64,000 bases of DNA, taken from positions 1,426,001-1,490,000 of the forward strand of contig NC_007802.1 in the NCBI RefSeq assembly GCF_000013565.1. The letters are read 5' to 3'. Positions 22,704-31,158 of the stretch are shown one piece after another (position 1 is the stretch's first letter; each line of letters opens with the position of its first letter). The position numbers and the translations under genes were made by a program. This DNA comes from Jannaschia sp. CCS1. Lineage in GTDB: Bacteria > Pseudomonadota > Alphaproteobacteria > Rhodobacterales > Rhodobacteraceae. The notes under the pieces are model-generated. The model was not told where the DNA came from and searched no databases. It was given only the letters and a program-made list of their open reading frames with translations.

Positions 22704-24218
22704 TCAGCTTTCCGGGTACGCGCCACCGGCTTGCGTTCGGCGTGCGATGTCGTCTTGAAGGGCGCTCAGGCGATCTCCGTTAACCGTCGGGCTTTTCGGG
22801 TCGGCGAGGATACCCTGCCACACATCGCGCGCGCGGGTGGAGGCATCTTTTGAACCTCGCTCGGTCCACGTGCCGAAGTTCGCGTAGTCGTGGATGATGG
22901 GCTCATAGAACTCTGTCTGGTAGCGGGCCATCGTTTGGGCGGTGGCGAAAAAATGGCCGCTGGGGGCCGTGTCTTCGATCGCATCCAGGCCAATCTCGGC
23001 ATCGCTTGCCTGCGCTCCGGCACAGAGCTCTGCCACCATGTTGAGAACTTCTGCGTCGGTAATAAGCTTTTCATATGAGATGCTTAACCCACCTTCCAAC
23101 CAGCCTGCCGAGTGAATTACAACGGTTGCCCCAGCCATGAGGCAGCCCCAAAGGCCAAACTGGTTTTCATTGGCCGCCTGGACGTCGTTGAGGTTGGCGG
23201 CCGATCCTGCTGCAGATCGCCACGGAAGGCCGATATGGCGTGCCAATTGACCGGCCGCAAGGGAGGCTTGGAAATGAGATGGCGTCCCAAACGCGGGCGC
23301 ACCGGATTTCATGTCGACATTGGATGTGAAAGTTCCGTAGCAAACGGGCGCGCCGGGATTGGTTAACTGCGTTAATGTAATCGCGGCCAGCGCTTCGGCA
23401 TGGGACAGGGTGATTGCGCCCGCCACGGTGATCGGAGCCATTGCCCCCATCAAGGTAAATGGCGTGACAATGGAAATCTGACCCATCCGCGCGAAATCAA
23501 TCAGTCCCTGCGCCATCGGTACATCCAGCGTGCGTGGCGAATTGGTATTGATGATCGTGTAACACCTTGGTTCCGCTTCGAACTCTGCGTCCGACAATCC
23601 CCTGAAATCGCGGAGCATCTCGAAGCTTTCCGTCACCTGCGGCGTTCCGCGAGAGAAGATGAAGGGGAATTTGTTGCTCTCGGTCAACTGGCACTCAAGG
23701 GTGAAGTAGTGACGGATATTGGTGGCGATATCTTGGGGCTCCACCAATGGCGGGAGCATGTGGAAGACGTCGAAGTGATTGGTTAACTGGATTAACTCTT
23801 TGAAGTCACGGGCGCAGCCGGGACGGCGACCGCGGACCTCATCGGTTGCATGTGGCGCACCGGCACCGGGCTGAAAGACGAGCGAGCCCAGTTCCAGCAC
23901 GACGTCCCGCTCAGGCGCGCCGGCGCGACCCTCAATCCGACGCGGCGCGGAGGCCAGAGACGCCTCAACGATGTCCCGCCCGATATAGACCATGTCGTCC
24001 TTCACCATCGCGCCCGCCGTGGCGAAGATGGCGCGGGCTTCTGGCAGTAGAACCTTGATGCCAAGGCGTTCAAGGATGTCCAATCCCGCGTCATGCATCG
24101 CCTCGATCCGGTCCGCCGGGAACACATTCATCGGTGGGAAGGGATTGCGGAGTTGGCCGTACTGCGTCACCCGCGCCGAAGCCCGCGGAGCATTGCGGTT
24201 GCGACGTCTGTTGCTCAT
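22704..24218 (-). CDS. MttB-family (non-pyrrolysine) methyltransferase
   Basis: A 504-residue protein of the trimethylamine methyltransferase (MttB) superfamily, a TIM barrel. Hallmarks are the central PFTLMGAMAPITVAGAITLSHAE region and the SNVDMKSGAPAFGTPSH segment. The frame reads through without an in-frame amber codon, so it is the pyrrolysine-free type, members of which demethylate quaternary amines such as glycine betaine or related betaines. No cognate corrinoid protein is in the window. Its start overlaps the upstream dehydrogenase stop by four bases, implying that a methylated amine is demethylated and then oxidised by the partner. Two copies of the GTTAAC element lie inside the gene. 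Confidence 0.9.
   Translation of the reverse strand: MSNRRRNRNAPRASARVTQYGQLRNPFPPMNVFPADRIEAMHDAGLDILERLGIKVLLPEARAIFATAGAMVKDDMVYIGRDIVEASLASAPRRIEGRAGAPERDVVLELGSLVFQPGAGAPHATDEVRGRRPGCARDFKELIQLTNHFDVFHMLPPLVEPQDIATNIRHYFTLECQLTESNKFPFIFSRGTPQVTESFEMLRDFRGLSDAEFEAEPRCYTIINTNSPRTLDVPMAQGLIDFARMGQISIVTPFTLMGAMAPITVAGAITLSHAEALAAITLTQLTNPGAPVCYGTFTSNVDMKSGAPAFGTPSHFQASLAAGQLARHIGLPWRSAAGSAANLNDVQAANENQFGLWGCLMAGATVVIHSAGWLEGGLSISYEKLITDAEVLNMVAELCAGAQASDAEIGLDAIEDTAPSGHFFATAQTMARYQTEFYEPIIHDYANFGTWTERGSKDASTRARDVWQGILADPKSPTVNGDRLSALQDDIARRTQAGGAYPES
23362..23376. repeat. Dispersed GTTAAC-N3-GTTAAC element, copy 5
   Basis: GTTAACTGCGTTAAT in the MttB-like gene; on the coding (minus) strand it reads Leu-Thr-Gln-Leu-Thr with two TTA codons. 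Confidence 0.65.
23782..23796. repeat. Dispersed GTTAAC-N3-GTTAAC element, copy 6
   Basis: GTTAACTGGATTAAC, also in the MttB-like gene, 420 bp from copy 5; coding strand reads Leu-Ile-Gln-Leu-Thr. Confidence 0.65.
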
Positions 24219-26620
24219 CCCCGCATCGCTGTGCCCGAGGAATCATAGGGCGACGGAGGGATCACTTTCGCGGCGCGTTCACTGCCCACGACATGGACGG
24301 ACAGATCGGTTCCATCCGCGGCCAGGTCCGCCCTAACCATCGCCATCGCAAGGGATTTCTGGACCGTATGGCCGTAGCCACCCGACGTCACGAAGCCCAC
24401 GATGTCTCCGCTATGCCAGACCGGCTCATAGCCGACGGGGTCTGCGCCATCGGCGTCAATTTCCAAGGTGACAAGCCGTTGTGCAGGCCCGTTTCCGTCG
24501 CGCTCAGCCACCGCGCCTGCCTTGCCGATGAAGTCCTTTTCCCAGTCAATCCAGCGGTCCATTCCGGTCTGGGCGGGTGTGTAGCCCTGGGTGAATTCAG
24601 CGGACCAGATGCCGAAGGATTTTTCCAGACGTGTCGATAGAAGGGCGTTGAACCCGACCTCGCGGATGCGATCGTCGGCCCCTGCTTCCAGGAGCATGTC
24701 TCGCAATGTGATGTGGTCTCCGTAGCGGCAGTTGATCTCGTACCCGCGCTCGCCGGTCACGCTCATTCGGGCGACCTTTGCCTCGATCAGGCCGACGTCA
24801 AATGTTGCGCATCCCATGAACGGCATCGGTGCGAGGTCATATGTCACCAGCTTTTGCAGCACCGAGGTGGATTTCGGGCCAGCAAGGGAAAACCCGCAAA
24901 TCTCTTCCCCCAGATCGCGGACGTTAACGCCGTTAACCAAATGATCGTCAAACCACCGCATATGCCACGCGCGCAGGTAGTAGCTGCCCATGACCCACCA
25001 TGTGCCATCGCCCCAGTTGAACACCGTCAGATCACCCATCAGACGACCGCTGTCCCCCAGCATCGGGGCCAGTTTCGCACGACCTCGCCCGGGGAGTTTG
25101 GAGGCCATCATCCGGTCCAGCCAGCGCTCCGCCTCAGGGCCCGTGACTTCGAACCGAGAGAAGCCGGTAATGTCCAGAAGCGCCACACCCTCACGAACCG
25201 CGCGACATTCCTCAGCCACGATACCGTGAGCGTTGGAGCGTTTAAGGGTAAGATTTTCAACGAAATCTTCTGACGGTGCGAAATAGAGGGGCACCTCCAG
25301 ATCCCAGGATTGGCCCCACCGGCAACCCGCCCTTGTCATACCCTCATAGGCGGGTGCGCGTTTCAATGGGCGCCCGGCGGTAAGCTGTTCGTTGGCGTAG
25401 GACATCACGAACCGGCGGGAGTAGAACTGACCTGTCGTCTGCCGAATATACTCGCGGTTCTCGGCAAACTTGCCGTAGCGCGCGACGTCCATGGAGTAGG
25501 TGTCGGCCTCCGTCTCGCCATAGATCATCCATTCCGCGAGCGACTTGCCCACGCCGCCGCCCTGCAGGAAGCCTGCCATGACCGCACAGGCGCACCAGTA
25601 GCCGTTAACGCCGTTAACCGGTCCCACCAATGGGTTTCCATCGGGCGAGAACGTAAACGCACCATTCACCCAGGTCTTCACGCCGGTGGTTTGCAGGGCG
25701 GGGTAGCGCTCAAACCCCAAGATCAGCTCATTCTCGATCCGGTCGGTCTGTTCCTGAAACAGCTCCATCCCGTAATCCCAAGGCGCACCATCCATCGCCC
25801 AGTGCTCATGGTTCACCTCGTAGATCCCCAGAAGCAGGCCCTTCTGGTCTTGTCGCATATACGTGAAGCCCTCAAGGTCGACGGTCATCGGCACTTCAAA
25901 GTCCAATGCCTCCAGCTCGGGGATGGTGTCAGAGATCAGATAATGATGCTTCAGTGGCGAAACCGGCAGCTCAATCCCTGCCATGCGGCCCACTTGCTTG
26001 GCCCAAAGACCGCCCGCATTCACCACATGGTCACAGGTGATCGTGCCCTTGTCGGTGACGATCTTCCAACCGTCCTTGGTCTGGATCAGTTCTTCCACCT
26101 TGGTGTGCTCATAATACTCCGCGCCGCGCAGTTTGGCGGCGGTCGCATAGGCGTGGACGGTGCCCGTGGTGTCCACGTATCCCTCCCGATCCGCCCAAAG
26201 GGCGCCGATGACGCCGTCGGTGGACATGATCGGGCAGGCCTGTTTTGCCTCGTCCGGGGTCATCAGATGGCAGTCGGTGATGCCGATGGCCTGGAAGGTG
26301 CGGTAGGCCGATTGCAGCCATTCCCACCGCTCCGGCGTGCCGGCGAGCGTCAGTCCGCCGGTCATGTGTAGTCCGATGTTCTGGCCGGATTCAGCTTCAA
26401 TTTCTGACAGCAGATCAATGGTATAGGCTTGCAAAGCCGCCATGTTGGGGTCGGCGTTCAATGCGTGAATGCCGCCCGCCGCGTGCCAGCTTGAACCTGC
26501 GGTCAAAACACTGCGTTCGAGCATGCAGACGTCTGTCCAGCCAAACTTCGCCAGATGATAGAGCACCGAGGAGCCAACTACCCCGCCGCCGATCACGACC
26601 GCTCTGTAATGGGTTTTCAT
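24215..26620 (-). CDS. Dimethylglycine/sarcosine dehydrogenase-like FAD-GcvT fusion
   Basis: An 801-residue two-part enzyme. The N-terminal half (about 1-400) is a DAO-type FAD oxidoreductase with GGGVVGSSVLYHL and the segment LTAGSSWHAAGG, whose His matches the covalent FAD attachment site of dimethylglycine and sarcosine dehydrogenases. The C-terminal half (about 415-800) is a GcvT-like tetrahydrofolate-binding aminomethyltransferase. Such enzymes oxidatively demethylate N-methyl amino acids and pass the one-carbon unit to tetrahydrofolate. ATG at 26620 has GGAGG eight bases upstream. It starts the operon with the MttB homologue and TetR gene. The exact methylamine is not assignable. Confidence 0.9.
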   Translation of the reverse strand: MKTHYRAVVIGGGVVGSSVLYHLAKFGWTDVCMLERSVLTAGSSWHAAGGIHALNADPNMAALQAYTIDLLSEIEAESGQNIGLHMTGGLTLAGTPERWEWLQSAYRTFQAIGITDCHLMTPDEAKQACPIMSTDGVIGALWADREGYVDTTGTVHAYATAAKLRGAEYYEHTKVEELIQTKDGWKIVTDKGTITCDHVVNAGGLWAKQVGRMAGIELPVSPLKHHYLISDTIPELEALDFEVPMTVDLEGFTYMRQDQKGLLLGIYEVNHEHWAMDGAPWDYGMELFQEQTDRIENELILGFERYPALQTTGVKTWVNGAFTFSPDGNPLVGPVNGVNGYWCACAVMAGFLQGGGVGKSLAEWMIYGETEADTYSMDVARYGKFAENREYIRQTTGQFYSRRFVMSYANEQLTAGRPLKRAPAYEGMTRAGCRWGQSWDLEVPLYFAPSEDFVENLTLKRSNAHGIVAEECRAVREGVALLDITGFSRFEVTGPEAERWLDRMMASKLPGRGRAKLAPMLGDSGRLMGDLTVFNWGDGTWWVMGSYYLRAWHMRWFDDHLVNGVNVRDLGEEICGFSLAGPKSTSVLQKLVTYDLAPMPFMGCATFDVGLIEAKVARMSVTGERGYEINCRYGDHITLRDMLLEAGADDRIREVGFNALLSTRLEKSFGIWSAEFTQGYTPAQTGMDRWIDWEKDFIGKAGAVAERDGNGPAQRLVTLEIDADGADPVGYEPVWHSGDIVGFVTSGGYGHTVQKSLAMAMVRADLAADGTDLSVHVVGSERAAKVIPPSPYDSSGTAMRG
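24923..24937. repeat. Dispersed GTTAAC-N3-GTTAAC element, copy 7
   Basis: GTTAACGCCGTTAAC, a perfect doublet in the dehydrogenase gene; coding strand reads Val-Asn-Gly-Val-Asn. Confidence 0.75.
25604..25618. repeat. Dispersed GTTAAC-N3-GTTAAC element, copy 8
   Basis: GTTAACGCCGTTAAC, identical to copy 7 and in the same gene 681 bp away, again read Val-Asn-Gly-Val-Asn but in an unrelated protein region. Confidence 0.75.
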
Positions 26621-26741
26621 AGGGTGGGCCTCCGGTGTTTGAACGATCAGGCGCAAGGCTAGGGCGCTCTGGACAGATCTGTCCATTACGTTCGCGACAA
26701 TTTCCGTGTCTGCCTACGACGTGCTGTTGGATCAGGTTGTG

Positions 26742-26756
26742 GTTAACGAGGTTAAC
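26742..26756. repeat. Dispersed GTTAAC-N3-GTTAAC element, copy 9
   Basis: GTTAACGAGGTTAAC, a perfect doublet straddling the stop codon of the PMT glycosyltransferase gene (the stop is the TTA at 26752-26754), so about half the element is non-coding. Confidence 0.75.
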
Positions 26757-28395
26757 CTGCGCAGGGATCGGCCGCGGCCGGGACACCGGGGGACACGTAG
26801 AGGCGAAGTTGAACGGGCCGGAAGTTCCCAATCGACATTCCGTTAATCGTTGGGGCGGCCTCCGCGTTGTTCGGCGCGTTTGAGATCAGCGCGGGATCAA
26901 TCCACGCAGCGCGATTGGCACCGTCCGCCAGGTAGGCGAGCGCACCATCCGCGTCCGTCAGGATCGTATCGGTGCCGAGGCGAAACACCGACGAGGGTTC
27001 TGCGTATCCGGCAAGAGCTACCGGTCCCGTCAGGCAGGCATTGGCGGACATCGCCTCTGTGATCTGATCCGCGATCCAGAAATCCCGCGCGGCGGGCAGG
27101 CTTGCGGCTGTCAGCGTCCAGCCCATGACAACTCCGCAGAGCGCCAGCGCAGCGATGGCCCCGGGTAGCACGTTGCGCCAAAACAGGATGAGGCCCACGA
27201 GGCCCGCGCCACAAAAGACCAGCGCGCCGAGGGTGGAGGGGATGTGAACCCCCTCCGCCGGTCCGTAGGCGACTGGCAAGACCACAGCGACTGCCGTGAA
27301 AAACGCCAGCGCGATGAGCCAGCCGATGCTGCCGATTGCGCGGGCCCATCGCGAGAGACGCAACGTGCCGTCAAAGACGCGGACCATCGCCGCGCCGCAC
27401 AGCAACATGAGCGCGGGATAGAGCGGTAGGGTATAGTGGATGAGCTTCACCGGCACGGCCTCAAACACGATCCATCCGGGGATAAGGACGCCCAACAAGA
27501 ACGCCGTTTTCGGGTCGCTTCGGAACATCCAGGCGTAGGAGATCGCCAATGGAATCAACAGGCTCCACGGGAAGAAGGTGAACCAGATCGTGAGCAGGTA
27601 GAAGCCCGGTGGAGAGGCGGCGTGCTCTCCGTCCGCGGTGATCTTGTCGGACAGATCGCCGCCGAGAGAGGCGCTCCAGAACGCGCCGTCCGTGACCAAG
27701 GTGATCGCAATAAACCAAGGCGCGGTGAGAGCGGCAAACAGGATTGCACCCGGCAAAGGCCGCAGCCGCAAGAGCCAGTGTACGCGGCGGAACTGAACCG
27801 CGATCCAAATGATTGCACCGATCATGGGCAGGGCGACCATGGGTCCCTTCAAAAGGAACCCTGCCGCCAGCGCCGTCCAGAAGATGAACGGCGTTAACCA
27901 AGGTCGCGCGATATCCAGCCACGCCCGGCCCATGGCGCCCATAGCCAGGATGACCGCCAGCAACAGGGCCGCGTCCGTTTTCGCCGTGCGCGCCTCTGCA
28001 TGAAGCATGTAGATGGTCGCGCAGATCACCCCCGCGATGACCGCTGCGCGCCGACCGACCAGCGGCGTGCCAGCCCAGATCATCGCGAGTGCCGAGAGCG
28101 CGCCAGCGAGGTAGGAGGGCAGGCGGTGGACCCAGATCGGTGTCTCTCCCGATGCGCCCGTGATCCAGATTGCAGCCGTCTGCGCCCAGTAAATCAAGGC
28201 CGGTTTGTTGTGGCGCGGGGCGTCTTGCAGGCGGATGTCTATCAGGTCGCCCGTTGCGGCCATCTGGCGCGCTGCTTGGGCAAAGCGCGCTTCATCCCGG
28301 TCCTGGACGGGCAATTCAGCAAGTCCGACACCAAAACTGACCAGCGCGAGGAGCAGCACCAGAAACGGTGCGCTACGGGCCGATAACAGCGTCAT
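26752..28395 (-). CDS. PMT/ArnT-like membrane glycosyltransferase (GT39/GT83 type)
   Basis: A 547-residue polytopic membrane protein with about ten to twelve hydrophobic helices. The N-terminal periplasmic acidic motif RDEARFAQAARQM after the first helix is the hallmark of PMT/ArnT glycosyltransferases, which take a sugar from a polyprenyl phosphate donor. ATG at 28395 overlaps the LABNT gene stop (ATGA); a longer in-frame extension would be non-hydrophobic and lie inside LABNT, so it is rejected. Together with the GT2 donor synthase and LABNT protein it forms a common alphaproteobacterial lipid-A or envelope glycosylation set. The acceptor is not readable. Confidence 0.88.
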   Translation of the reverse strand: MTLLSARSAPFLVLLLALVSFGVGLAELPVQDRDEARFAQAARQMAATGDLIDIRLQDAPRHNKPALIYWAQTAAIWITGASGETPIWVHRLPSYLAGALSALAMIWAGTPLVGRRAAVIAGVICATIYMLHAEARTAKTDAALLLAVILAMGAMGRAWLDIARPWLTPFIFWTALAAGFLLKGPMVALPMIGAIIWIAVQFRRVHWLLRLRPLPGAILFAALTAPWFIAITLVTDGAFWSASLGGDLSDKITADGEHAASPPGFYLLTIWFTFFPWSLLIPLAISYAWMFRSDPKTAFLLGVLIPGWIVFEAVPVKLIHYTLPLYPALMLLCGAAMVRVFDGTLRLSRWARAIGSIGWLIALAFFTAVAVVLPVAYGPAEGVHIPSTLGALVFCGAGLVGLILFWRNVLPGAIAALALCGVVMGWTLTAASLPAARDFWIADQITEAMSANACLTGPVALAGYAEPSSVFRLGTDTILTDADGALAYLADGANRAAWIDPALISNAPNNAEAAPTINGMSIGNFRPVQLRLYVSPGVPAAADPCAG

Positions 28396-28721
28396 TTCTG
28401 GTCGTGGACCGCGTCCGGCCCGGTCGGTTTGGACCGGTGGATCAACATCAGGTTGCGCGCGTAGACGATGACGCCCGTGGACTGGCCAAGGATGAAAACC
28501 GGGTCCTGTCGATAGATCGCGTAGGCCAGCATCAAGAGGCCGCCGCTGATCGACAAATACCAAAAAGCGACCGGAACGTAGGAGCGCCCGGCCTTCTCGG
28601 ACGCGATCCATTGCACGATGAAACGGGAGGCGAAAATGCCCTGAGCCAGGAAGCCGAGAGCGACCCACCAGAACTCAAACCAACTGTCGAGGTTGAAGAC
28701 CCCGAAGATCCAGTCTTCCAT
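28392..28721 (-). CDS. Lipid-A-disaccharide synthase N-terminal-like (LABNT) membrane protein
   Basis: A 109-residue protein matching the stand-alone LABNT domain (the N-terminal domain otherwise fused to LpxB). It has about three membrane helices and the conserved pattern RFIVQWIASEKAGRS followed by PVAFWYLSISGG and a DPVFILGQ-TGVIVYARN tail. GGAGGAG is placed just before the ATG, two bases after the GT2 stop. Stand-alone LABNT proteins regularly occur between a GT2 and a PMT-type transferase and are thought to assist polyprenyl-linked sugar movement; the biochemical role is unproven. Confidence 0.9.
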   Translation of the reverse strand: MEDWIFGVFNLDSWFEFWWVALGFLAQGIFASRFIVQWIASEKAGRSYVPVAFWYLSISGGLLMLAYAIYRQDPVFILGQSTGVIVYARNLMLIHRSKPTGPDAVHDQK

Positions 28722-28723
28722 GA

Positions 28724-29476
28724 TTAACGCTCCTCCGGTCGGGAGACGTCGGTGTCCTTTGGCAGGACCTTGCGACGCCGCCGGATCAACCAGGCGACCC
28801 CCATGAGGTCAGACAATCCGACAATCGCACGGCCCAGATTTGTGTACTTCGATGCGCCCGCAACGCGCGGTTTATGGGCAACGTCGACATGGGCGATATC
28901 CCAGCCATCCCGTTGAAAAAGCGCAGGTAAGTAGCGGTGCATGTGGTCAAAATAGGGTAGGGCGAGATAGGCGTCGCGGCGATAGGCCTTCAGTCCGCAG
29001 CCCGTGTCGCGTGTGCCGTCTTTCAACAGCACACCACGGATGGCATTCGCTGCGCGCGACGCGACGCGCTTGGGCAGGGGATCATCTCGTTTCACGCGCT
29101 GACCGGCCACAAGGCCAAGGGTCTCGGGCCCGTCAAGCAGCGCCGTCAGGAGTTTGGGCAACTCCTCGGGTGGATTTTGACCATCCCCATCCAAGGTTGC
29201 GATGATGGGTGCGCGGGCGGCGCGCACGGCGGCGTGGACGGCCGCGGATTGGCCGGCCGGCCGCGGATGCGTTAACACCGTTAAGTTTGCTTGCGGATGG
29301 GCTGCGCCGAATGCGCGCAATGCCGCGCCCGTGCCGTCTGTCGATCCGTCGTCGGTCACGCAAATCTCAAACGTGCCGAAAGGCTCAGCCGCTGCCACGC
29401 ACCCGCCAAGCAGATGGGGCACGGTCTCGGCCTCATTTAACATGGGGATCGCGATCGCGAAACGCGGCGTGGTCAT
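28724..29476 (-). CDS. GT2 family glycosyltransferase (polyprenyl-phosphate sugar synthase-like)
   Basis: A 250-residue GT2 enzyme similar to dolichol-phosphate mannose synthase. It has the nucleotide-sugar motifs DDGSTDGT near residue 42 and DGDGQNPPEE (the DxD-type metal site) near 95. There is no C-terminal membrane anchor, only a basic tail (RRRRK). ATG at 29476 is preceded by GAGGAG; an upstream GTG or ATG is possible but less well placed. It probably charges undecaprenyl phosphate with a sugar for the PMT transferase two genes downstream. It contains copy 10 of the GTTAAC element. Confidence 0.9.
   Translation of the reverse strand: MTTPRFAIAIPMLNEAETVPHLLGGCVAAAEPFGTFEICVTDDGSTDGTGAALRAFGAAHPQANLTVLTHPRPAGQSAAVHAAVRAARAPIIATLDGDGQNPPEELPKLLTALLDGPETLGLVAGQRVKRDDPLPKRVASRAANAIRGVLLKDGTRDTGCGLKAYRRDAYLALPYFDHMHRYLPALFQRDGWDIAHVDVAHKPRVAGASKYTNLGRAIVGLSDLMGVAWLIRRRRKVLPKDTDVSRPEER
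29271..29285. repeat. Dispersed GTTAAC-N3-GTTAAC element, copy 10
   Basis: GTTAACACCGTTAAG in the GT2 gene; coding strand reads Leu-Thr-Val-Leu-Thr. Confidence 0.6.
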
Positions 29477-29525
29477 TTGGGCGCTCCTCAAGGGCGATAT
29501 CGAAGTGGTTTAGGCTGAAACGCAG

Positions 29526-29550
29526 CAGGCCGGAAGAGGCGTTCGGCCTG
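29526..29550. terminator. Hairpin between hydantoinase operon and GT2 operon
   Basis: A 7-bp perfect stem CAGGCCG/CGGCCTG with an 11-base loop lies in the 82-bp gap between the GT2 start (29476) and the DapA-like stop (29559). No T tract follows on either strand, so it is at best a weak terminator. Confidence 0.4.
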
Positions 29551-29558
29551 TCGCGGCG

Positions 29559-30467
29559 TCATAAAGCGGAAAGACGCGCCTCCTGCCGCACAATCAGGGT
29601 CTCAATTTCTGCGATTGTGCGCTTCGACAGAGTCAGGCCGGGTTTGCGGACGGTCCCATGGGCGATCGCGCCACGCCTGGCGAGGATGTATTTTCGAACG
29701 GCGAGGCCCAGGCCAGGCTGGGTTTCATAACGGATCAGGGCCAGATAGGCGTCGGCTATATCTCGCGCCCGCTCCGGTTCAGAATGGACGAGGGCATTGA
29801 TATCCCTCATCATTTCTGGATAAGCGAAGCCCGTCATCGCCCCGTCCGCACCACGCAGCAATTCCTCCAGCAAAAACAGCCCGCCATTGCCGCAAAGGAT
29901 CGAAATCCTGCGCGCGCCGTCCTCCTCTTGCTGCCGGAGTGCACTTATCTTCTCCAGTCCTGGCCAATCCTCATGTTTGAGCATCTTGCAAGTGGGACAA
30001 GTGTCAAAAATTTTGCGCAGCACATTGGGTGTGATCTGGACATGTGTGGCCAGCGGGAAATCCTGCAAGATCCATGGTGTTTCGCCCAAAGCCTCCGCAA
30101 CGTTTTGAAAATAGGACACTATTTGATCGTCTGTGCGAAGTTGCGAGGGGGGTGCCACCATCACGCCTGCCGCCCCTTGATCCATGGCCGATGCACTGAG
30201 GTGTTGGATTGCCGCCAACCCAGGCGCCGTTACGCCGAAGACCACTGGAAGGTTGGTGCGCGCCACGACACGGGCGATCATCGCCTCGGATTCCGCTGTC
30301 GAGAGCTTCCCGGCCTCTCCCATCATGCCCAGGATCGTCAGGCCCGTGGCGCCGTTTTCGGCGTAGAAATCAACCATCGTGTCGACGCTCGCCAGATCCA
30401 ATGCGCCATCGGGCAAAAACGGCGTCGCCGCGATGGTAAAGACGCCTGAGGTGGTCTCATCAATCAT
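29559..30467 (-). CDS. Dihydrodipicolinate synthase/N-acetylneuraminate lyase-family aldolase
   Basis: A 302-residue class I aldolase-type TIM barrel of the DapA/NanA family. The GEAGKLS segment near residue 50 corresponds to the substrate-carboxylate loop, and the Schiff-base Lys is probably in MLKHED near residue 164. True DapA is normally encoded elsewhere as a housekeeping gene; here the gene ends an operon with hydantoinase and racemase genes, so a catabolic 2-keto-acid lyase or synthase is more likely. It overlaps the racemase stop by eight bases. No candidate substrate is evident. Confidence 0.87.
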   Translation of the reverse strand: MIDETTSGVFTIAATPFLPDGALDLASVDTMVDFYAENGATGLTILGMMGEAGKLSTAESEAMIARVVARTNLPVVFGVTAPGLAAIQHLSASAMDQGAAGVMVAPPSQLRTDDQIVSYFQNVAEALGETPWILQDFPLATHVQITPNVLRKIFDTCPTCKMLKHEDWPGLEKISALRQQEEDGARRISILCGNGGLFLLEELLRGADGAMTGFAYPEMMRDINALVHSEPERARDIADAYLALIRYETQPGLGLAVRKYILARRGAIAHGTVRKPGLTLSKRTIAEIETLIVRQEARLSAL

Positions 30468-31149
30468 GGGAGGGTTCCGTTTTATGACTTTGTTTCAAGC
30501 GAATACGGGTGAGGGCGATGGCAACAGCGGCTTGACACGGCTCGACAACAGGCACGCCAAGATCCCGTTCCAGAGGCTTCCGGAACCGGGCCATCCCTGC
30601 GCACCCCATGATCAGTACGTCCGCCCCGTCTTGGTGAATGAGCGTTTCCCCGACTTGCATCATCCGGCTCAGGGTTTGGTCGGCGTCCGCCAGATCAGTG
30701 ACGCCGAGGTTCAGCGCGCGGTCCCCGGCAAGACGGCTTTGCAGTCCCATCGCGCCTATGCTGCGCAAGTGGCGTGGGATCGAGTTTGGTAAAATCGCAA
30801 TGATGCCAAAGCGTTGCCCCAAGGTGAGCGCGGTCGTGATGGCACTTTCCTGGATGCCAAGAACCGGCTTGGCGGTCCGATCCCGCAAGGCATGGAGACC
30901 GGGATCGCCGAAACAGGCAATCACAAACCCGGCAGCATCTTTATCGACCTCCGCCGCCAGATCCAGCGTTTGTGGAATGGTCAAATCCGCTTGTGCTTGG
31001 CTTTCGATCCCGGGGGGACCGCTTCGATTGGTCACGCAAATGATGCGATGTCCCATTCCGTCCAAAGGTGTGATGGCCTCCCCTATTTCACGGGTCACCG
31101 CGTCCGAGGAATTAGGGTTAATCACATAAAGATTTTGTGCCTGGTCCAT
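30460..31149 (-). CDS. Aspartate/glutamate/hydantoin racemase-family protein
   Basis: A 229-residue racemase of the Asp/Glu/hydantoin superfamily. The two catalytic cysteines appear in ACFGDPG near residue 80 and MGCAGM near residue 186, so the cofactor-independent two-base mechanism looks intact. The N-terminal VINPNSS motif is that of hydantoin and allantoin racemases (HyuE group). It lies downstream of a hydantoinase-type gene, which fits racemisation of 5-substituted hydantoins or allantoin. Nine bases separate it from the VOC gene. Confidence 0.88.
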   Translation of the reverse strand: MDQAQNLYVINPNSSDAVTREIGEAITPLDGMGHRIICVTNRSGPPGIESQAQADLTIPQTLDLAAEVDKDAAGFVIACFGDPGLHALRDRTAKPVLGIQESAITTALTLGQRFGIIAILPNSIPRHLRSIGAMGLQSRLAGDRALNLGVTDLADADQTLSRMMQVGETLIHQDGADVLIMGCAGMARFRKPLERDLGVPVVEPCQAAVAIALTRIRLKQSHKTEPSHD

Positions 31150-31158
31150 GACGATGCC

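Noticed and set aside
22704-24218. Pyrrolysine-containing MttB.
   Set aside because: The frame is open from start to stop without an in-frame TAG, so it is the non-pyrrolysine type.
25310-26371. 353-codon plus-strand frame opposite the dimethylglycine-dehydrogenase-like gene.
   Set aside because: Shadow of a well-supported gene; no recognisable domain.
29559-30467. Housekeeping dapA for lysine synthesis.
   Set aside because: Operon context with hydantoinase and racemase points to a catabolic family member; no lysine genes nearby.
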